From assembly GCF_023256195.1 (NCBI RefSeq), contig NZ_JAGDWX010000008.1, positions 1 to 38,656 of the forward strand: a stretch of 38,656 nt of DNA, given 5' to 3'. This DNA is from Acidithiobacillus sp. (GTDB taxonomy: Bacteria; Pseudomonadota; Gammaproteobacteria; Acidithiobacillales; Acidithiobacillaceae). This document shows, piece by piece, positions 1-10,166 of the stretch (within the stretch, counting starts at the first letter, position 1; each line of letters starts with the position of its first letter). Under the pieces are notes generated by a model. It was given only the letters and a program-made list of their open reading frames with translations. It did not search any database and was not told the DNA's origin. The position numbers and the translations under genes are program-made.

Positions 1-2537
1 AATTGATAGAGCAGCTCCAAGGCTGCGCGCGGGCTCAAGGTATCGGGGTCCAGATCCCGCAGGCGCTGCAGCGCAGGGTGCGGGCTTTCCGCAAAGAGCG
101 ACAGCTGGTTTTGGCGACCAGCATCGGCGGCCGGCGAGGGACGGGTAGGGTCCTCCAATTCCGCCAGATGGCGTCGGGCAGCTTCCAGTACTGTTTCCGG
201 TAGCCCCGCCAGGCGGGCCACGGCGATGCCGAAGCTCTGGGTGGCAGGGCCGGGCTCTACCCGGTGCAGAAAGACGATGTCCTGCTGCTGCGGCAGGGCG
301 CTCAGGTGGGCGTTGCGCACACCCGGCAGGTGCAGCTCCGTCAACTCGAAGTAGTGCGTGGCGAAGAGGGTGAGACAGCGTTTTGCCGCAAGGCTCTCGA
401 GGCAGGCCCAGGCGATGGCCAGGCCATCGTAGGTGGAGGTGCCGCGACCGATTTCGTCCAGCAGGATGAGGCTGCGGTCCGTGGCCAGGGTCAGGATTCT
501 GGCGGTCTCCTGCATTTCCACCAGAAAGGTCGAGCGTCCTCCGGCAAGATCATCGCTGGCGCCGATGCGGGTGAAGATCCGATCGATGGGCCCGAAACGC
601 GCCCGGCGCGCGGGAACCCAGCTGCCCACGTGGGCCAGCAGGACGATGATGGCCGTCTGCCGCATGTAGGTGGATTTACCGCCCATGTTCGGGCCGGTGA
701 TGAGCATAAGCCGCTGCGCTTCGTCGAAGTGCAGGTCGTTGGGGACGAAGCCTGCGCCCAGCTGCATCTCTACCACCGGGTGCCTGCCTTCTTCAATCTC
801 CAGCACGGGCTCGTCGCAAAAACTGGGGGCGGACCAGCGCAGGGCCAAGGCGCGCTCGGCCAGATTGGCGCTGACGTCCCACTGCGCCACGCGCTGACAC
901 AAGCATTGCAGCTCCGTAATGCGCTGCGCAAGTTGTGTGAGAATATCGCCAAAGCGTTCCCGCTCCAGAGTCTTGGCACGACTCTCGGCGGCCAGGCTCT
1001 GCGTCTCCAGCTCTTTCAGGCGTGGATTGCTGAAACGTTCGGCATGCTTGGTGCTCTGCCGACGCTGATAATCCGCGGGCAAGGGTCCGGCGTAGCTGCG
1101 CGGGATCTCGATGAAGAGTCCGTGCACGCGGTTGTACTGCAGCCGCAGTTGCGGGATACCGCTGCGCTCTCGTTCGCTCTGTTCGAGCTCCGCCAGAACC
1201 TGCTGCAGGTTATCGCTCAATTGTCGATAGTGATCGAGATCGGCGTCGAAGCCGGGGCGCAGATAGCCGCCATCGCGCAGGGTCGCCGGCAAATCGTCTT
1301 GCAGAGCTCGCTCCAGAAGGGCGCACTCTGCGGAGAGGTCGGGCCAGGGGAACTCACCCAGTTCGGTATCCGCCTCCAGCAATGACTTCAGTACCCTCTG
1401 CAGCTCGGGCAGTGACTGCAGAAACTGGCGCAGTTGCCCCAGATCCCGTGGACTGGCACTGCCGAGGGCGATGCGGGTGACGATGCGTTCGGCATCGGGT
1501 AGACCCTTCAGTTGCTCCTGCAGGAGCGTGTAGCCGCGCTGGGCGATGAGCGCCGACAGCGCCCGCTGGCGACGCTCCAGGATCGGTCCAGGCCGCAGGG
1601 GCCGCGCCAGTTGCGCACGCAAGAGCCGGGCACCCATGGCGGTACGGCAGTGCTGCAGAATCTGGTAGAGGCACGGGCCACCCTGGCGTCCCTCCAGGAT
1701 CTCCAGAGCAGCGAGGCTCTCGCCGTCGAGGCCGAGCTCCTCCTCATCGTTCTCCGGCAGGATCTGGCGCACCTGATGCAGGGGGCTTTTCAGACGACTT
1801 TCGGCATAGTCCAGCAAGACGGCGGCGGCGCGCAGGGCGAGGGGATGCCGCTCGCCATCGATGATCTGCCCCGGTTGTGGAAAATAGCGCTGTAGGACGG
1901 ACGCAGTCTGTCGGTGCTGGAAGCGTTCCGGCTCCAGGTAGCTGGGGGTTGGCAGACTGCGTGACAAGGCCTGTGGCAGGGAGCAGCCCGCCGGTAACAG
2001 TATCTCTACCACCTGACGCCGCATGAGCGCCTCCAGCAGCCGATCCTCACTGAGGTCACGGATACCGAGGCGTCCCCCGGCGACGTCGAGGCTGGCAAGA
2101 CCCCAGCGGCTTTTCTCCGGCAAGAGGGCCAGGAGCAGGGCCTCTCGGTCGGCGCTGAGGAGCGACGCATCCACCAGTGTCCCCGGCGTGATGACCCGGC
2201 GAATCTCCCGTTCCACCGGCCCCTTGGCGAGACTTGGGTCGCCTACCTGTTCGGCGATGGCGACCCGTTCGCCAGCCTGGATGAGGCGGGCCAGGTAATT
2301 GTCGACGCTGTGCACTGGTACGCCGGCCATGGGCACCGGTGCGCCAGCGCTCTGGCCGCGATGGGTCAGGGCGATACCGAGGATGGCGGCAGCGCGCTCG
2401 GCATCCTCGTAAAAGAGCTCGTAAAAGTCGCCCATGCGGAAGAAGAGCAGGGCATCGGGGTGCTGCGCTTTGAGATCGTGGAATTGCCGCATCACCGGGG
2501 TGTGGGCGGCGGAGGCTTCAGCTTTGACGGTAGGCAT
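1..2537 (-). CDS. mutS: DNA mismatch repair ATPase MutS (3' end outside window)
   Basis: MutS binds mismatched or looped DNA and, with MutL, starts methyl-directed or generic mismatch repair in the cytoplasm. 845 codons are inside the window and the frame is still open at position 1; family members are about 850-870 residues, so only a short tail is missing. Near the N-terminus the mismatch-reading Phe-x-Glu lies in a GDFYELF segment (about residues 36-42). The Walker A loop GPNMGGKST is at residues 615-623, and the last visible residues match the usual DPDxLxPRxALE C-terminal helix. I chose the ATG at 2537 (MPTVKAEA) because it places the FYE motif at the usual distance. No good Shine-Dalgarno sequence precedes it, and an intrinsic terminator ends only about 14 bases upstream, so an own promoter, leaderless initiation or read-through must supply its mRNA. 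Identification is certain; the exact start is likely. Confidence 0.96.
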   Translation of the reverse strand, partial: MPTVKAEASAAHTPVMRQFHDLKAQHPDALLFFRMGDFYELFYEDAERAAAILGIALTHRGQSAGAPVPMAGVPVHSVDNYLARLIQAGERVAIAEQVGDPSLAKGPVEREIRRVITPGTLVDASLLSADREALLLALLPEKSRWGLASLDVAGGRLGIRDLSEDRLLEALMRRQVVEILLPAGCSLPQALSRSLPTPSYLEPERFQHRQTASVLQRYFPQPGQIIDGERHPLALRAAAVLLDYAESRLKSPLHQVRQILPENDEEELGLDGESLAALEILEGRQGGPCLYQILQHCRTAMGARLLRAQLARPLRPGPILERRQRALSALIAQRGYTLLQEQLKGLPDAERIVTRIALGSASPRDLGQLRQFLQSLPELQRVLKSLLEADTELGEFPWPDLSAECALLERALQDDLPATLRDGGYLRPGFDADLDHYRQLSDNLQQVLAELEQSERERSGIPQLRLQYNRVHGLFIEIPRSYAGPLPADYQRRQSTKHAERFSNPRLKELETQSLAAESRAKTLERERFGDILTQLAQRITELQCLCQRVAQWDVSANLAERALALRWSAPSFCDEPVLEIEEGRHPVVEMQLGAGFVPNDLHFDEAQRLMLITGPNMGGKSTYMRQTAIIVLLAHVGSWVPARRARFGPIDRIFTRIGASDDLAGGRSTFLVEMQETARILTLATDRSLILLDEIGRGTSTYDGLAIAWACLESLAAKRCLTLFATHYFELTELHLPGVRNAHLSALPQQQDIVFLHRVEPGPATQSFGIAVARLAGLPETVLEAARRHLAELEDPTRPSPAADAGRQNQLSLFAESPHPALQRLRDLDPDTLSPRAALELLYQ

Positions 2538-2551
2538 GGAAAAGCATTGTC

Positions 2552-2587
2552 ACAAAAAGACGAAGGGGCAAGGAAGACCCTTGCCCC
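2552..2587 (-). terminator. Intrinsic terminator between the BI-1 gene and mutS
   Basis: On the minus strand a stem GGGGCAAGG / CCTTGCCCC (plus positions 2565-2587, 9 bp, short loop) is followed by a T-rich run (TCTTTTTG, 2552-2560). It lies 22 bases after the stop codon of the Bax-inhibitor gene and about 14 bases before the mutS start codon, so it should end the upstream transcript and largely insulate mutS from it. Confidence 0.82.
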
Positions 2588-2608
2588 CTGGCGTGCGCGG
2601 ATAGTTCG

Positions 2609-3301
2609 CTACTGGCGATTGCCCCCGAAGATTTCCAGCAATGCCATGAACAGGTTGATGATGTCGAGATAGAGTCCGACCACCAGCAGCACGGGTTCCT
2701 GGATGCCACCGTGGATCATCCGCTGGGTATCGAAAATGATCAGTCCACTGAAGACCAGGACCAGCACGCCGGCAATGGCCATCTGCAGCGCCGGAATGTG
2801 CAGCAGGAATATGTTCAGTAAAGAAACCACGATGGCAACGATCAGACCCGTCAGCAGAAAGCCGCCGATGTGGCTGAAATCCCGTCGCGTGCGCATGGCA
2901 TAGAGGGATAGGCCGACGAACATGGCCGCCGTCGTCCCAAGGGCCTCCGCGATGATGGTGGGACCGCCGGGCATCTTGAGGTATACGGCAATGGCCGGCC
3001 CCATCATCATGCCCATGCCCGCGGCAAAGAGGAAGACCAGAGGCACGGCAAAGGGACTGCGGTGGGCGCCGGTATATTGCACGGCAAAGAGCAGCGCAAA
3101 GGAACCGATCATCAAAAGAATGGGGTGTTGGTAGGCAAAGGGGGAGGTCATGCCCACGAGGGACCCGATGGTGGATACCACCAGGGTGGCGGCCAGCAGG
3201 GCATAAGTCTTGCCCATCAGTGCGCCGATGGGCGTTACTGCGTTCTGCCCGGCGGGGTTCATGCCGTCGGGAAACTGGTAGGGATTCTGATTGAAGTCCA
3301 T
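2609..3301 (-). CDS. Bax inhibitor-1 (BI-1/YccA/TMBIM) family membrane protein
   Basis: About 230 residues with six to seven hydrophobic segments running from about residue 28 to the end, the size and layout of the BI-1/UPF0005 family (E. coli YccA/YbhL relatives). Family members are inner-membrane proteins, some with a pH-sensitive Ca2+ leak; YccA modulates FtsH proteolysis. The N-terminal soluble stretch is short and Asn/Pro-rich (MDFNQNPYQF), typical of bacterial members. I chose the ATG at 3301 rather than an in-frame ATG at 3316 because GGGAG sits 7 bases upstream of 3301. The gene is monocistronic-looking: 500 bases without a recognised gene upstream and an intrinsic terminator downstream. 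The family call is firm; the physiological role in this organism cannot be read from sequence. Confidence 0.9.
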   Translation of the reverse strand: MDFNQNPYQFPDGMNPAGQNAVTPIGALMGKTYALLAATLVVSTIGSLVGMTSPFAYQHPILLMIGSFALLFAVQYTGAHRSPFAVPLVFLFAAGMGMMMGPAIAVYLKMPGGPTIIAEALGTTAAMFVGLSLYAMRTRRDFSHIGGFLLTGLIVAIVVSLLNIFLLHIPALQMAIAGVLVLVFSGLIIFDTQRMIHGGIQEPVLLVVGLYLDIINLFMALLEIFGGNRQ

Positions 3302-3829
3302 GAAACGCTCCCGCAATGAAAAACTCTGACTCTACTATGGGGACCCGGACCTGGTTTTGCAAGGCCCCGTTTTTTCAGGACCGAGAGCCTTCGTATCGGG
3401 CCCGCAGTGCTCGTTTCTGTGCTTTTTCCACAACGCTCCTTTTGACCACTCGTGTATGCCGTCGTTCCCCGCGGCGTAGTCCGTGGTCCCGCCTTGGTAC
3501 GCAAGAAGCTTTCCCTTACTCTCAGTCCAAATTGGAAAACGATGGGGGCGAGCGTGGCGATGTGGCGTGGTGCGCTTTTTTGTTGCTGCAGCCCGTGCCC
3601 GGGCCTTGGGTGCGCAGCCATACCGGAGCGCTCGGGCCGTCGAATGCAGTACGCTGGCGACCTTGCAGCTCGTGCCCGCGCTCCACGTTCTCAGGTTTGG
3701 CATCGACGCACCCGCGCGCTGGGCCCAGCTTAGGGCAGGTTCGCCCGGACAGCGTGGCTGCGGATAGTTGCCGCCGACCCGGCGAAGCATTACCCTTCAG
3801 GCCTTGCTCTGGGCGGGGGTTGGGTGTTT
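3302..3829. other. Intergenic stretch of about 530 bases, no gene recognised
   Basis: This lies between two divergent genes (BI-1 protein on minus, exonuclease on plus) and should hold both promoters. Short open frames exist on both strands, but their translations are Arg/Pro/Ala/Ser-rich with no family resemblance and no ribosome-binding site, so I do not call them genes. I looked for tRNA, tmRNA, RNase P, SRP and 6S RNA hallmarks and did not find them. There are T-runs at about 3369-3375 and 3576-3581 and several short GC hairpins, none convincing. Confidence 0.5.
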
Positions 3830-4492
3830 ATGGCGGCTTTGATTTTTGATACGGAAACCACCGGACGGATTGCTCCGGAACTCATCGAGGCTGCCTGGTT
3901 GCGTATCGGCGATCTGCGCACACTTACCGTCGAGGAGGAGTTCGTGCGCCGCTACCGTCCCAACAAGCCCATCGAGATGGGGGCCATGGCCGTGCACCAC
4001 ATCCTCGACGAGGATCTCGAGGCTTGTCCGCCGGCGGCGGAGTTTGCCTTGCCAGCCGACACGGAATACCTCATTGGTCACAGCATCGACTACGACTGGG
4101 AGGTGATCGGCAAACCCGAGGTCAAGCGCATCTGTACCTTTGCCATGAGTCGCAAACTCTGGCCGGAGGTGGACAGTCATTCTCAGTCGGCGCTGCTGTT
4201 CTACTTCAGCAAGGATCGGCGAAAAACTCGGGATAACCTGAAGAATGCCCATTCGGCCCTGGCCGATGTCAAGTTCTGCCGCATCATTCTCAATCGCATC
4301 CTGCTGGCGGTGCGGCCTGCCAATTGGGAGGCACTCTGGGAGTTCAGCGAGCGGGCACGCATCCCCGACACCATGCCCTTTGGCAAGCATCGGGGGGTCC
4401 GCATCATCGATCTGCCCGACGATTATCGCCGCTGGGCGCTCGCCAACCTGACGGAGATCGATCCCTACCTGCGCAAGGCTCTGGAGGGCTGA
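3830..4492 (+). CDS. exoX: DEDDh 3'-5' exonuclease, ExoX-like
   Basis: A protein of about 220 residues with the DnaQ-type exonuclease fold. Exo I is FDTETTG (catalytic D7 and E9), Exo II contains HSIDYDW, and Exo III is HSALAD (His-x4-Asp, the DEDDh class). The C-terminal 60 residues (MPFGKHRGVRIIDLP...YRRWALANL) form the small DUF3820-like domain also present in E. coli exonuclease X, which has the same total length. ExoX degrades single-stranded and duplex DNA from 3' ends and acts in mismatch repair; mutS lies only 1.3 kb away. I prefer the ATG at 3830 (MAALIFDTE) over the in-frame GTG at 3824; a GGGGG run lies about 10 bases upstream. The last 28 bases overlap the convergent aldolase gene. 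The exonuclease class is firm; the exact orthology to ExoX is probable. Confidence 0.85.
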   Translation: MAALIFDTETTGRIAPELIEAAWLRIGDLRTLTVEEEFVRRYRPNKPIEMGAMAVHHILDEDLEACPPAAEFALPADTEYLIGHSIDYDWEVIGKPEVKRICTFAMSRKLWPEVDSHSQSALLFYFSKDRRKTRDNLKNAHSALADVKFCRIILNRILLAVRPANWEALWEFSERARIPDTMPFGKHRGVRIIDLPDDYRRWALANLTEIDPYLRKALEG

Positions 4493-5112
4493 GCCGGGAT
4501 CTCGGCGGCGGCCATGGCCATGGCCCGAAGCAGGGCGCTGCCGGTGCTGGCTGCCGTCGCTCCCACGGCCAGGATGCCGTCCTCGTGGCCGCGCATCTGC
4601 AAGACGCAGGGCAAGGCTGCTGGCGCGACAATAGCGGCAACGGCCTCGGCCATGGCCGGCGTACCGTAGGCAATGTCGGCAGCCGTTGCAGGCAGACCCA
4701 GGTGGGTCGCCGCTCGCCATAACTCCGGCGCATGTACGTGGAAGACCCAGGCTGCCTCGGGGCGACGGTCGTAGGCGGCGGCATGGCTCATGGCCTCGGA
4801 GGAGGGCTGCGCTGGTCCCGTGGCCCAGACCGCATTGGCCGCAAGATCCCAGGATTCTACCCGGCTATAGCCTTCGGGCCCCAACTGTCGCAGGGCTCCG
4901 CTCTGGGTTGCGGTGATCCAGAAGCCCGCACCACTGCGGCGGCTGAGATTGCCGAAGCCTACCCCGCCATAGCGACCCGGCTCCTGCCCCAGCACTCCCA
5001 GGGCCCGGAAACGCCGACGCCAGGATTCGAGCTCGGCAATCTCCGCCGCGCCAGGAGCCGGTCCGGGCCGCCAGTGCAACTGAAATTTGACGACCCCTTC
5101 CACTTCCGTCAT
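4465..5112 (-). CDS. Class II aldolase/adducin family protein
   Basis: 215 residues with the class II aldolase/adducin fold. A GxGNLSxR-type segment (about residues 50-60) and ITATQSGA match the substrate/phosphate-binding N-terminal part. HVHAPELW supplies the HxH zinc ligands, and a later [10 protein letters not shown] carries the third metal-binding His. Family members split or rearrange small phosphorylated sugars (fuculose-1-phosphate aldolase, ribulose-5-phosphate epimerase, methylthioribulose-1-phosphate dehydratase MtnB); the sequence does not let me choose among them. The start codon overlaps the stop of the Smr-domain gene as ATGA, with GGAGGG 5 bases upstream, so translation is coupled to the pantothenate-redox operon. 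Its 3' end runs 28 bases into the convergent exonuclease gene. The family is firm, the substrate unknown. Confidence 0.82.
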   Translation of the reverse strand: MTEVEGVVKFQLHWRPGPAPGAAEIAELESWRRRFRALGVLGQEPGRYGGVGFGNLSRRSGAGFWITATQSGALRQLGPEGYSRVESWDLAANAVWATGPAQPSSEAMSHAAAYDRRPEAAWVFHVHAPELWRAATHLGLPATAADIAYGTPAMAEAVAAIVAPAALPCVLQMRGHEDGILAVGATAASTGSALLRAMAMAAAEIPAQPSRALRR

Positions 5113-5498
5113 TTTTGCCCTCCTAGAAATATGCGCTGCAGGATGCGAAACCAGAGCGGGGGCGGCCCCCGATGTTCAAGCTCTGGCCTCGTGGTTGCGC
5201 GTACCGGTGGCGTGACCTCGGGCGGGTAGAGTTCGACCAGGGTGGCACCCCAGGAGCTGCGGTCGGAGGCCAAGCGGAAACCTTTGACGATGGGCTCCCC
5301 GGCCAGAATGGTGTGCACGGTGCGGCGCAGCACGCCCTTGCCTTTGCCGTGGATGATGCGCAGCTGCAGTACGTGTTCATCGCGGCAGGCGCGCAGATAT
5401 TCGCGCACGAGATCCGGCACCTCCCGCGGCGCGAAAGCGTGCAGGTCGAGGACGCCATCCAGCTTCAGCCGCTTGGGAGGTTCCTGATGCGCAGGCAT
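5109..5498 (-). CDS. Smr-domain (MutS2 C-terminal type) nuclease-like protein
   Basis: 129 residues, essentially one Smr domain. The two hallmark motifs are present: LDLHAF (the DLH motif, about residues 16-21) and [11 protein letters not shown] (HGxGxG, about residues 47-57). Stand-alone Smr proteins (E. coli SmrA/SmrB/YdaL type) are endonucleases; SmrB cuts mRNA at collided ribosomes, others nick branched DNA. The C-terminus ends in a basic, aromatic tail (WFRILQRIF). I chose ATG 5498 (MPAHQEP). A longer open frame upstream overlaps the oxidoreductase gene and lacks family similarity. It sits 4 bases after the oxidoreductase stop and overlaps the aldolase start by 4 bases (ATGA), so it is the seventh gene of a tightly coupled operon. 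Family assignment is good, the substrate unknown. Confidence 0.85.
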   Translation of the reverse strand: MPAHQEPPKRLKLDGVLDLHAFAPREVPDLVREYLRACRDEHVLQLRIIHGKGKGVLRRTVHTILAGEPIVKGFRLASDRSSWGATLVELYPPEVTPPVRATTRPELEHRGPPPLWFRILQRIFLGGQK

Positions 5499-5502
5499 AG
5501 CG

Positions 5503-8500
5503 TCACAGCAGGACGCGCTCGATGCCGCCGCTACGTGCCGCGTCGATGAAGCGCTTCTGCCAATCCTCTCCCAGGTGGTGGCGGGCGATCTCCACGACGA
5601 TATAGTCCGTATCGAGGCCCGTATCCAGGCGGTAGCGTTCCAGACCCTGCTGACAGGCGGGGCAACTGGTGAGGAGCTTGACGTTCCCATCCTGAGCCTT
5701 GTCCGCGCCCGTAAGGGCACGGATCCCTTCGTGCAGCACCTCTTCCTTGCGATAGCGCAGCTGCGTGGCGATGTCCGGACGGCTGGTGGCCAGGGTGCCT
5801 GCCTCGCCGCAGCAACGATCCGAGGCCTGCACCGTCTGTCCCAGCAGCTGGGCGGCCACGTCCAGCGGCTTATAGGTCTTCATGGGGCTATGGCAGGGAT
5901 CGTGGTAGAGATACTGGACGCCCTCGACGCCCTCCAGGGCCACGCCCTTCTCCATCAGGAACTCGTGGATATCCAGCAGGCGGCAACCGGGAAAAATCTG
6001 CTGGAACTGATACTTGAGCAGCTGGTCCATGCAGGTGCCGCAGGACAGGATGACGGTCTGGATGTCCAGATAGTTGAGGGTATTGGCCACGCGGTGAAAG
6101 AGCACCTGATTGCGGACGGAGATCTCCTGTCCTTTGTCGTCCTGTCCAGCGGCGGACTGGGGATAGCCACAGCACAGATAACCGGGCGGCAGGACGGTCT
6201 GCACGCCCACCTCGTAGAGCATGGCCAGGGTAGCGAGGCCAATCTTGCTGAAGAGGCGCTCGCTGCCACAGCCTGGGAAGTAGAATACCGCCTCGCTGTC
6301 TTCCGAGGTTTTCGCCGGATCGCGGATGATCGGCACCGTGCCCGGGTCCACCAGTCCCAGTAGTTGGCGCATGGTCTGCGCGCCCATGTCGGTAGGGAGG
6401 GGTTTGCGCAGGAAGTGGATGACCTCCGCGCGCAGGCTCGATTTGCCCGTGGTGGCCGGGGGCGGGGTCTTGGGGATCAGCGGCTGCGCCAGTTCGCTGG
6501 CCAGTGCCTGCAGTCCGTAAGCCGTCTGCAGCACGCCGCGCCGCAGGAAATGCACGGTCCGCGCATCGGAGGTATTGAGGTAGGCCATGGCAAGCTGGGT
6601 ACCGGGGCTGCTGTGCTTGTCACCGCGGGCGCGAAGAATGTTGCGCATATGCACCGAGACCTCACCGAAGTCGATATCGACGGGGCAGGGGGTCAGACAC
6701 TTGTGGCAGGTGGTGCAGTGCTCCGCCACGTCCTCCAGCGCCGCAAAGTGCTGCTGGGACACACCTCGGCGGGTCTGCTCCTCGTACAGGAAGGCCTCGA
6801 TGAGGAGACCCGTGGCGAGGATCTTGTTGCGTGGCGAGTAGAGCAGATTGGCTCGCGGAATGTGGGTCATGCACACCGGCTTGCACTTGCCGCACCGCAG
6901 GCAGTCCTTGATCTCGCGATTGAGAGCGCCGAGCTCGCTGGCCTCCAGCAGCAGCGCCTCCTGCTCCACCAGTTGCAGCGACGGAGTATAGGCCTGCTCC
7001 AGACCGGAGCCCGCCTGCAGTTTGCCCGGGTTGAAGAAGTCCGTGGGATCCACGCGCTGCTTGTAGGCGGCAAAAGCGGCGACCTTCTCGGGCTCGAGCC
7101 AGCGCATCTTGGTGATGCCGATGCCGTGCTCGCCGGAGATGACCCCACCCAGGTCCTTGGCAATGCCCATGACCCGATCGACTACCCGGTCGGCCTCGCT
7201 GAGCATGGCGCGGTCCGAGGACAGCACGGGGATGTTGGTGTGGACATTGCCGTCGCCGGCGTGCATGTGCAGCGCGACGAAAATCCGGCGACGACGGATC
7301 TCGGCGTGGCGGCGGCGGATCTCTGCCAAGACGCCCGTGAACCTTTCACCGGCGAAAAGCTCCTCCAGAGGTTTGCCCACCGACTCGCGATAGCTGATGC
7401 GCAGATCGCGCTGCAGCAGCAGCTTGAGCAGGCTGTCGTCCAGATCGACACTTTCGGCTTCGGCGTCGGACAGGTGTGTCCGTAGGGCCCGGGTGGGAGC
7501 GTCCAACAGATCCAGGCAGGCCTGCCAGCGGGCGCGAACCGTGTCCAGCAGGTCCAGGGCCGCTTTCCGCTTGGAAGCGACGATGGCCTGCTCCTCGCTG
7601 CTGTCCTCGTAGTCCTTGGCGCGCTTGAGTTCGGGCAGATCCCCCCGGAGGTAATCCACCAAGGCGTCGACGATGGCGATCTTGTTGGCGATGGACTGTT
7701 CGATGTTGATGCGTTCGATGGCGCGGCTATACTCCCCCAGGCGGTCCAGGGGGATGACCACGTCCTCGTTGATCTTGAAAGCGTTGGTGTGGGCGGCGAT
7801 GGCCGCCGTGCGGCTGCGGTCCGCCCAGAAGCGACGGCGTGACTCCGGGGTGGTGGCGATGAAACCCTCGGCGCCGCGGGCGTTGGCCAGGCGGACGATG
7901 GCCGAGGCCATGGCGCCCACGGCATCGCTGTCGTCGCTGGCGATATCCGCCATTAACAGCATCTTGGGACGCTCGCGCCGGGGCGCCTTGTTGCTGTACT
8001 GGATCGCCTTGAGATAACGCTCGTCCAGATGCTCGAGCCCCGTCAGCAGGACTTCTGGGTGAGCCTCCACCTGCTCCTTGACCTCGACGATGGCGGCTAC
8101 GGCCTGATCCAGATCCTTGCCATAGAACTCCAGGCAAACCGTACGCAGGTGTGTGGGCATCCGATGCAGGAGAAAGCGCGCGGAGGTGATGATGCCGTCG
8201 CTGCCTTCTTTCTGGATGCCCGGCAGACCACCCAGAAACTTGTCCGTGACATCCTTGCCGAGCCCTGGATGGCGCAGGCTCTGGCCCGGCATCTCCAGAA
8301 ATTCCGGCGCTCCCAGCAGGGTGTGTCCATCCGCGGCATAACGGCTGAGACGGAAACGTACGGTTTCCTGCTCGTGAATCTTGCCGAGGTTGTGGTCGAT
8401 GCGTTCCACCTCCAGCCAGTCGCCAGCGGCCGTGAACATTCGCCAAGAAAGCAGATTATCCAGAGCCGTGCCCCAGAGCACCGCCTTCTTGCCGCCTGCG

Positions 8501-9336
8501 TTCATGGCGACGTTGCCGCCGATGGTGGAGGCGTCCATGGAGGTGGGATCCACGGCAAAGACCAGGCCCGCGGCCTCGGCGCGCTCGGCCACGGCCTTGG
8601 TCACCACCCCGGCACCCGCCACCACGCTGGGCACGGCGTGGTCGAGACCGGCGGGCACGTATTCCTCGATGGGCGACAGGTACTCGAGCTTCTCGGTGTT
8701 GATGACCGCGCACCGGGGTCGCAACGGAACCGCACCGCCGGTGTAGCCGGTGCCACCCCCCCGCGGAATGACGGACAGGCCGAGCTCTCGGCAGGCCTGG
8801 ACCATGGCGGCGAGTTCCTCCTCCGAGGCCGGATAGAGGACTACGAAAGGCAGCTCCACCCGCCAGTCGGAGGCGTCTGTCACGTGGGCGACGCGGGCAT
8901 AGGGACTGAAGTCCACGTTGTCCTTGGGGCAGACCTTGAGCAGTCGCTTTTCGGCGCGTGCGCGTAGCACCCGCTGCGCGTCGAAATCGGCGATGAAATC
9001 GTGCACGGCCCGCCGGGCCTGTTCCATCAGGCGCTCCACCAGCCGATTGCCCTGGGCGCGGCTGGCGATGTCGTGCAGGCGGTGTTCCAGTGCATCCCAG
9101 AGGGCATGGCGGCGCTTGGGATGCAGAGCCAGATCCTCCTGGATGTAGGGGTTGCGGGAAACGACCCAGAGATCGCCCAACACCTCGAAGAGCATGCGCG
9201 CCGAGCGACCCGTGACCCGCTGCTCGCGCAGATCTTCCAGGATGCGCCAGGCTTCGCGTCCCAGTAGCCGCTGGACGATTTCGCCATCGGAAAAAGAGGT
9301 GTAGTTGTAAGGGATTTCCCGCACGTTAGCTGCCAT
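5503..9336 (-). CDS. Giant FAD-linked oxidase / Fe-S oxidoreductase fusion (DUF3683, GlcD-GlcF type)
   Basis: A polypeptide of about 1277 residues fusing three modules. (1) An N-terminal DUF3683-type helical region, about residues 1-150. (2) A GlcD/lactate-dehydrogenase-like flavin module, about 160-760, with PCMH FAD motif [11 protein letters not shown] (about 192-202), [12 protein letters not shown] (about 690) and SGEHGIGI (about 732). (3) A GlcF-like part with two ferredoxin motifs, [11 protein letters not shown] (about 810) and [12 protein letters not shown] (about 874), then two CCG cysteine-rich domains (CGSERLF/CCGYP about 1022-1050; HDPCH/CCGEAG about 1150-1175). Relatives oxidise D-2-hydroxyacids (glycolate, D-lactate, D-2-hydroxyglutarate) and pass electrons to quinone; the substrate here is not evident. 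ATG 9336 is preferred (GGGG 7 bases upstream); an in-frame GTG at 9342 would overlap the panC stop as GTGA. Coupled to panC upstream and the Smr gene downstream. Confidence 0.9.
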   Translation of the reverse strand: MAANVREIPYNYTSFSDGEIVQRLLGREAWRILEDLREQRVTGRSARMLFEVLGDLWVVSRNPYIQEDLALHPKRRHALWDALEHRLHDIASRAQGNRLVERLMEQARRAVHDFIADFDAQRVLRARAEKRLLKVCPKDNVDFSPYARVAHVTDASDWRVELPFVVLYPASEEELAAMVQACRELGLSVIPRGGGTGYTGGAVPLRPRCAVINTEKLEYLSPIEEYVPAGLDHAVPSVVAGAGVVTKAVAERAEAAGLVFAVDPTSMDASTIGGNVAMNAGGKKAVLWGTALDNLLSWRMFTAAGDWLEVERIDHNLGKIHEQETVRFRLSRYAADGHTLLGAPEFLEMPGQSLRHPGLGKDVTDKFLGGLPGIQKEGSDGIITSARFLLHRMPTHLRTVCLEFYGKDLDQAVAAIVEVKEQVEAHPEVLLTGLEHLDERYLKAIQYSNKAPRRERPKMLLMADIASDDSDAVGAMASAIVRLANARGAEGFIATTPESRRRFWADRSRTAAIAAHTNAFKINEDVVIPLDRLGEYSRAIERINIEQSIANKIAIVDALVDYLRGDLPELKRAKDYEDSSEEQAIVASKRKAALDLLDTVRARWQACLDLLDAPTRALRTHLSDAEAESVDLDDSLLKLLLQRDLRISYRESVGKPLEELFAGERFTGVLAEIRRRHAEIRRRRIFVALHMHAGDGNVHTNIPVLSSDRAMLSEADRVVDRVMGIAKDLGGVISGEHGIGITKMRWLEPEKVAAFAAYKQRVDPTDFFNPGKLQAGSGLEQAYTPSLQLVEQEALLLEASELGALNREIKDCLRCGKCKPVCMTHIPRANLLYSPRNKILATGLLIEAFLYEEQTRRGVSQQHFAALEDVAEHCTTCHKCLTPCPVDIDFGEVSVHMRNILRARGDKHSSPGTQLAMAYLNTSDARTVHFLRRGVLQTAYGLQALASELAQPLIPKTPPPATTGKSSLRAEVIHFLRKPLPTDMGAQTMRQLLGLVDPGTVPIIRDPAKTSEDSEAVFYFPGCGSERLFSKIGLATLAMLYEVGVQTVLPPGYLCCGYPQSAAGQDDKGQEISVRNQVLFHRVANTLNYLDIQTVILSCGTCMDQLLKYQFQQIFPGCRLLDIHEFLMEKGVALEGVEGVQYLYHDPCHSPMKTYKPLDVAAQLLGQTVQASDRCCGEAGTLATSRPDIATQLRYRKEEVLHEGIRALTGADKAQDGNVKLLTSCPACQQGLERYRLDTGLDTDYIVVEIARHHLGEDWQKRFIDAARSGGIERVLL

Positions 9337-9338
9337 GA

Positions 9339-10166
9339 TCACACCCCGACGTTGTCGATGAGGCGGGTATTGCCAAGACGCGCCGCGATGAACCAGCGAC
9401 CGCCTGCCTGCACATGCTCCAGCGCGCGCAGATCTTCCTCGGCCCGAAACTCCAGGTAGTCTAGCGAGAAGCCCGCGTTTTCCAGATCTTTCCGGGCTGC
9501 TGCCGCGAGGTTTGCCGCGACTGCCCCGCGCTGCCCTGCGAGTTCGCGCAGGGTGGCAAAGATCCGAGGCGCCAGCTGCCGCTCTTGCGGCGTGAGATAG
9601 CGGTTGCGCGAACTCAGGGCCAGGCCATCCTCGGCTCGCTGGGTGGGGCCAGCCACGACCTGGACCGGCAGATCGAGGTCCGCCGCCATGCGCTGCAGTA
9701 CCCGGTACTGCTGATAGTCCTTTTCACCCAGCACCAGAAGTTGCGGCTGGGCCATGTGCAGCAGCTTGGCGACGACGGTACAGACCCCGGCAAAGTGGCC
9801 GGGCCGGTGGGCGCCGCAGAGGACCTTGCTGAGGCTATGGGCGGGCATGACGAGACTGAGGTCGCGTTTGCCCCGCGGGTACATGACGGCGTCATCCGGA
9901 GTGAAGACGGCGGTGCAGCCGGCCTCCTGGAGTCTGGCCAAGTCCTGGTCCAGGGTGCGTGGGTAACCGGCAAAATCCTCGCCCCGACCGAACTGCAGTG
10001 GGTTTACGTAGATGCTGACCAGAACCTGGTCGGCCCGGGTCTGGGCCAGGCGGACGAGGGAAAGGTGTCCGTCGTGCAGGTTGCCCATGGTGGGTACCAG
10101 GGCCAGCGAGCCCCGTAGACCCTGGCGCCAGTGGCGCAGGGCGGCGAGATCGCGAAAAACGGCCAT
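9339..10166 (-). CDS. panC: Pantothenate synthetase
   Basis: PanC condenses pantoate with beta-alanine using ATP to make pantothenate, the precursor of coenzyme A. The 275-residue protein shows the nucleotidyltransferase core: [13 protein letters not shown] (the HxGH-equivalent HDGH), YVNPLQFG for pantoate binding, VLGEKDYQQ, and the KMSKS-equivalent [10 protein letters not shown]. Length is normal. The start ATG overlaps the panB stop by one base (TGATG), the classic panB-panC coupling. The stop overlaps a possible GTG start of the large oxidoreductase downstream. No panD (aspartate decarboxylase) lies in the window, so beta-alanine must come from elsewhere. Identification is secure. Confidence 0.97.
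   Translation of the reverse strand: MAVFRDLAALRHWRQGLRGSLALVPTMGNLHDGHLSLVRLAQTRADQVLVSIYVNPLQFGRGEDFAGYPRTLDQDLARLQEAGCTAVFTPDDAVMYPRGKRDLSLVMPAHSLSKVLCGAHRPGHFAGVCTVVAKLLHMAQPQLLVLGEKDYQQYRVLQRMAADLDLPVQVVAGPTQRAEDGLALSSRNRYLTPQERQLAPRIFATLRELAGQRGAVAANLAAAARKDLENAGFSLDYLEFRAEEDLRALEHVQAGGRWFIAARLGNTRLIDNVGV

Noticed and set aside
264-1385. 373-residue open frame on the plus strand
   Set aside because: It lies opposite mutS, whose minus-strand translation has clear motifs throughout; the plus frame is a GC-rich shadow with no family features.
3335-3790. 151-residue minus-strand open frame in the large gap
   Set aside because: Arg/Ala/Pro-rich composition, no ribosome-binding site and no recognisable domain; treated as non-coding.
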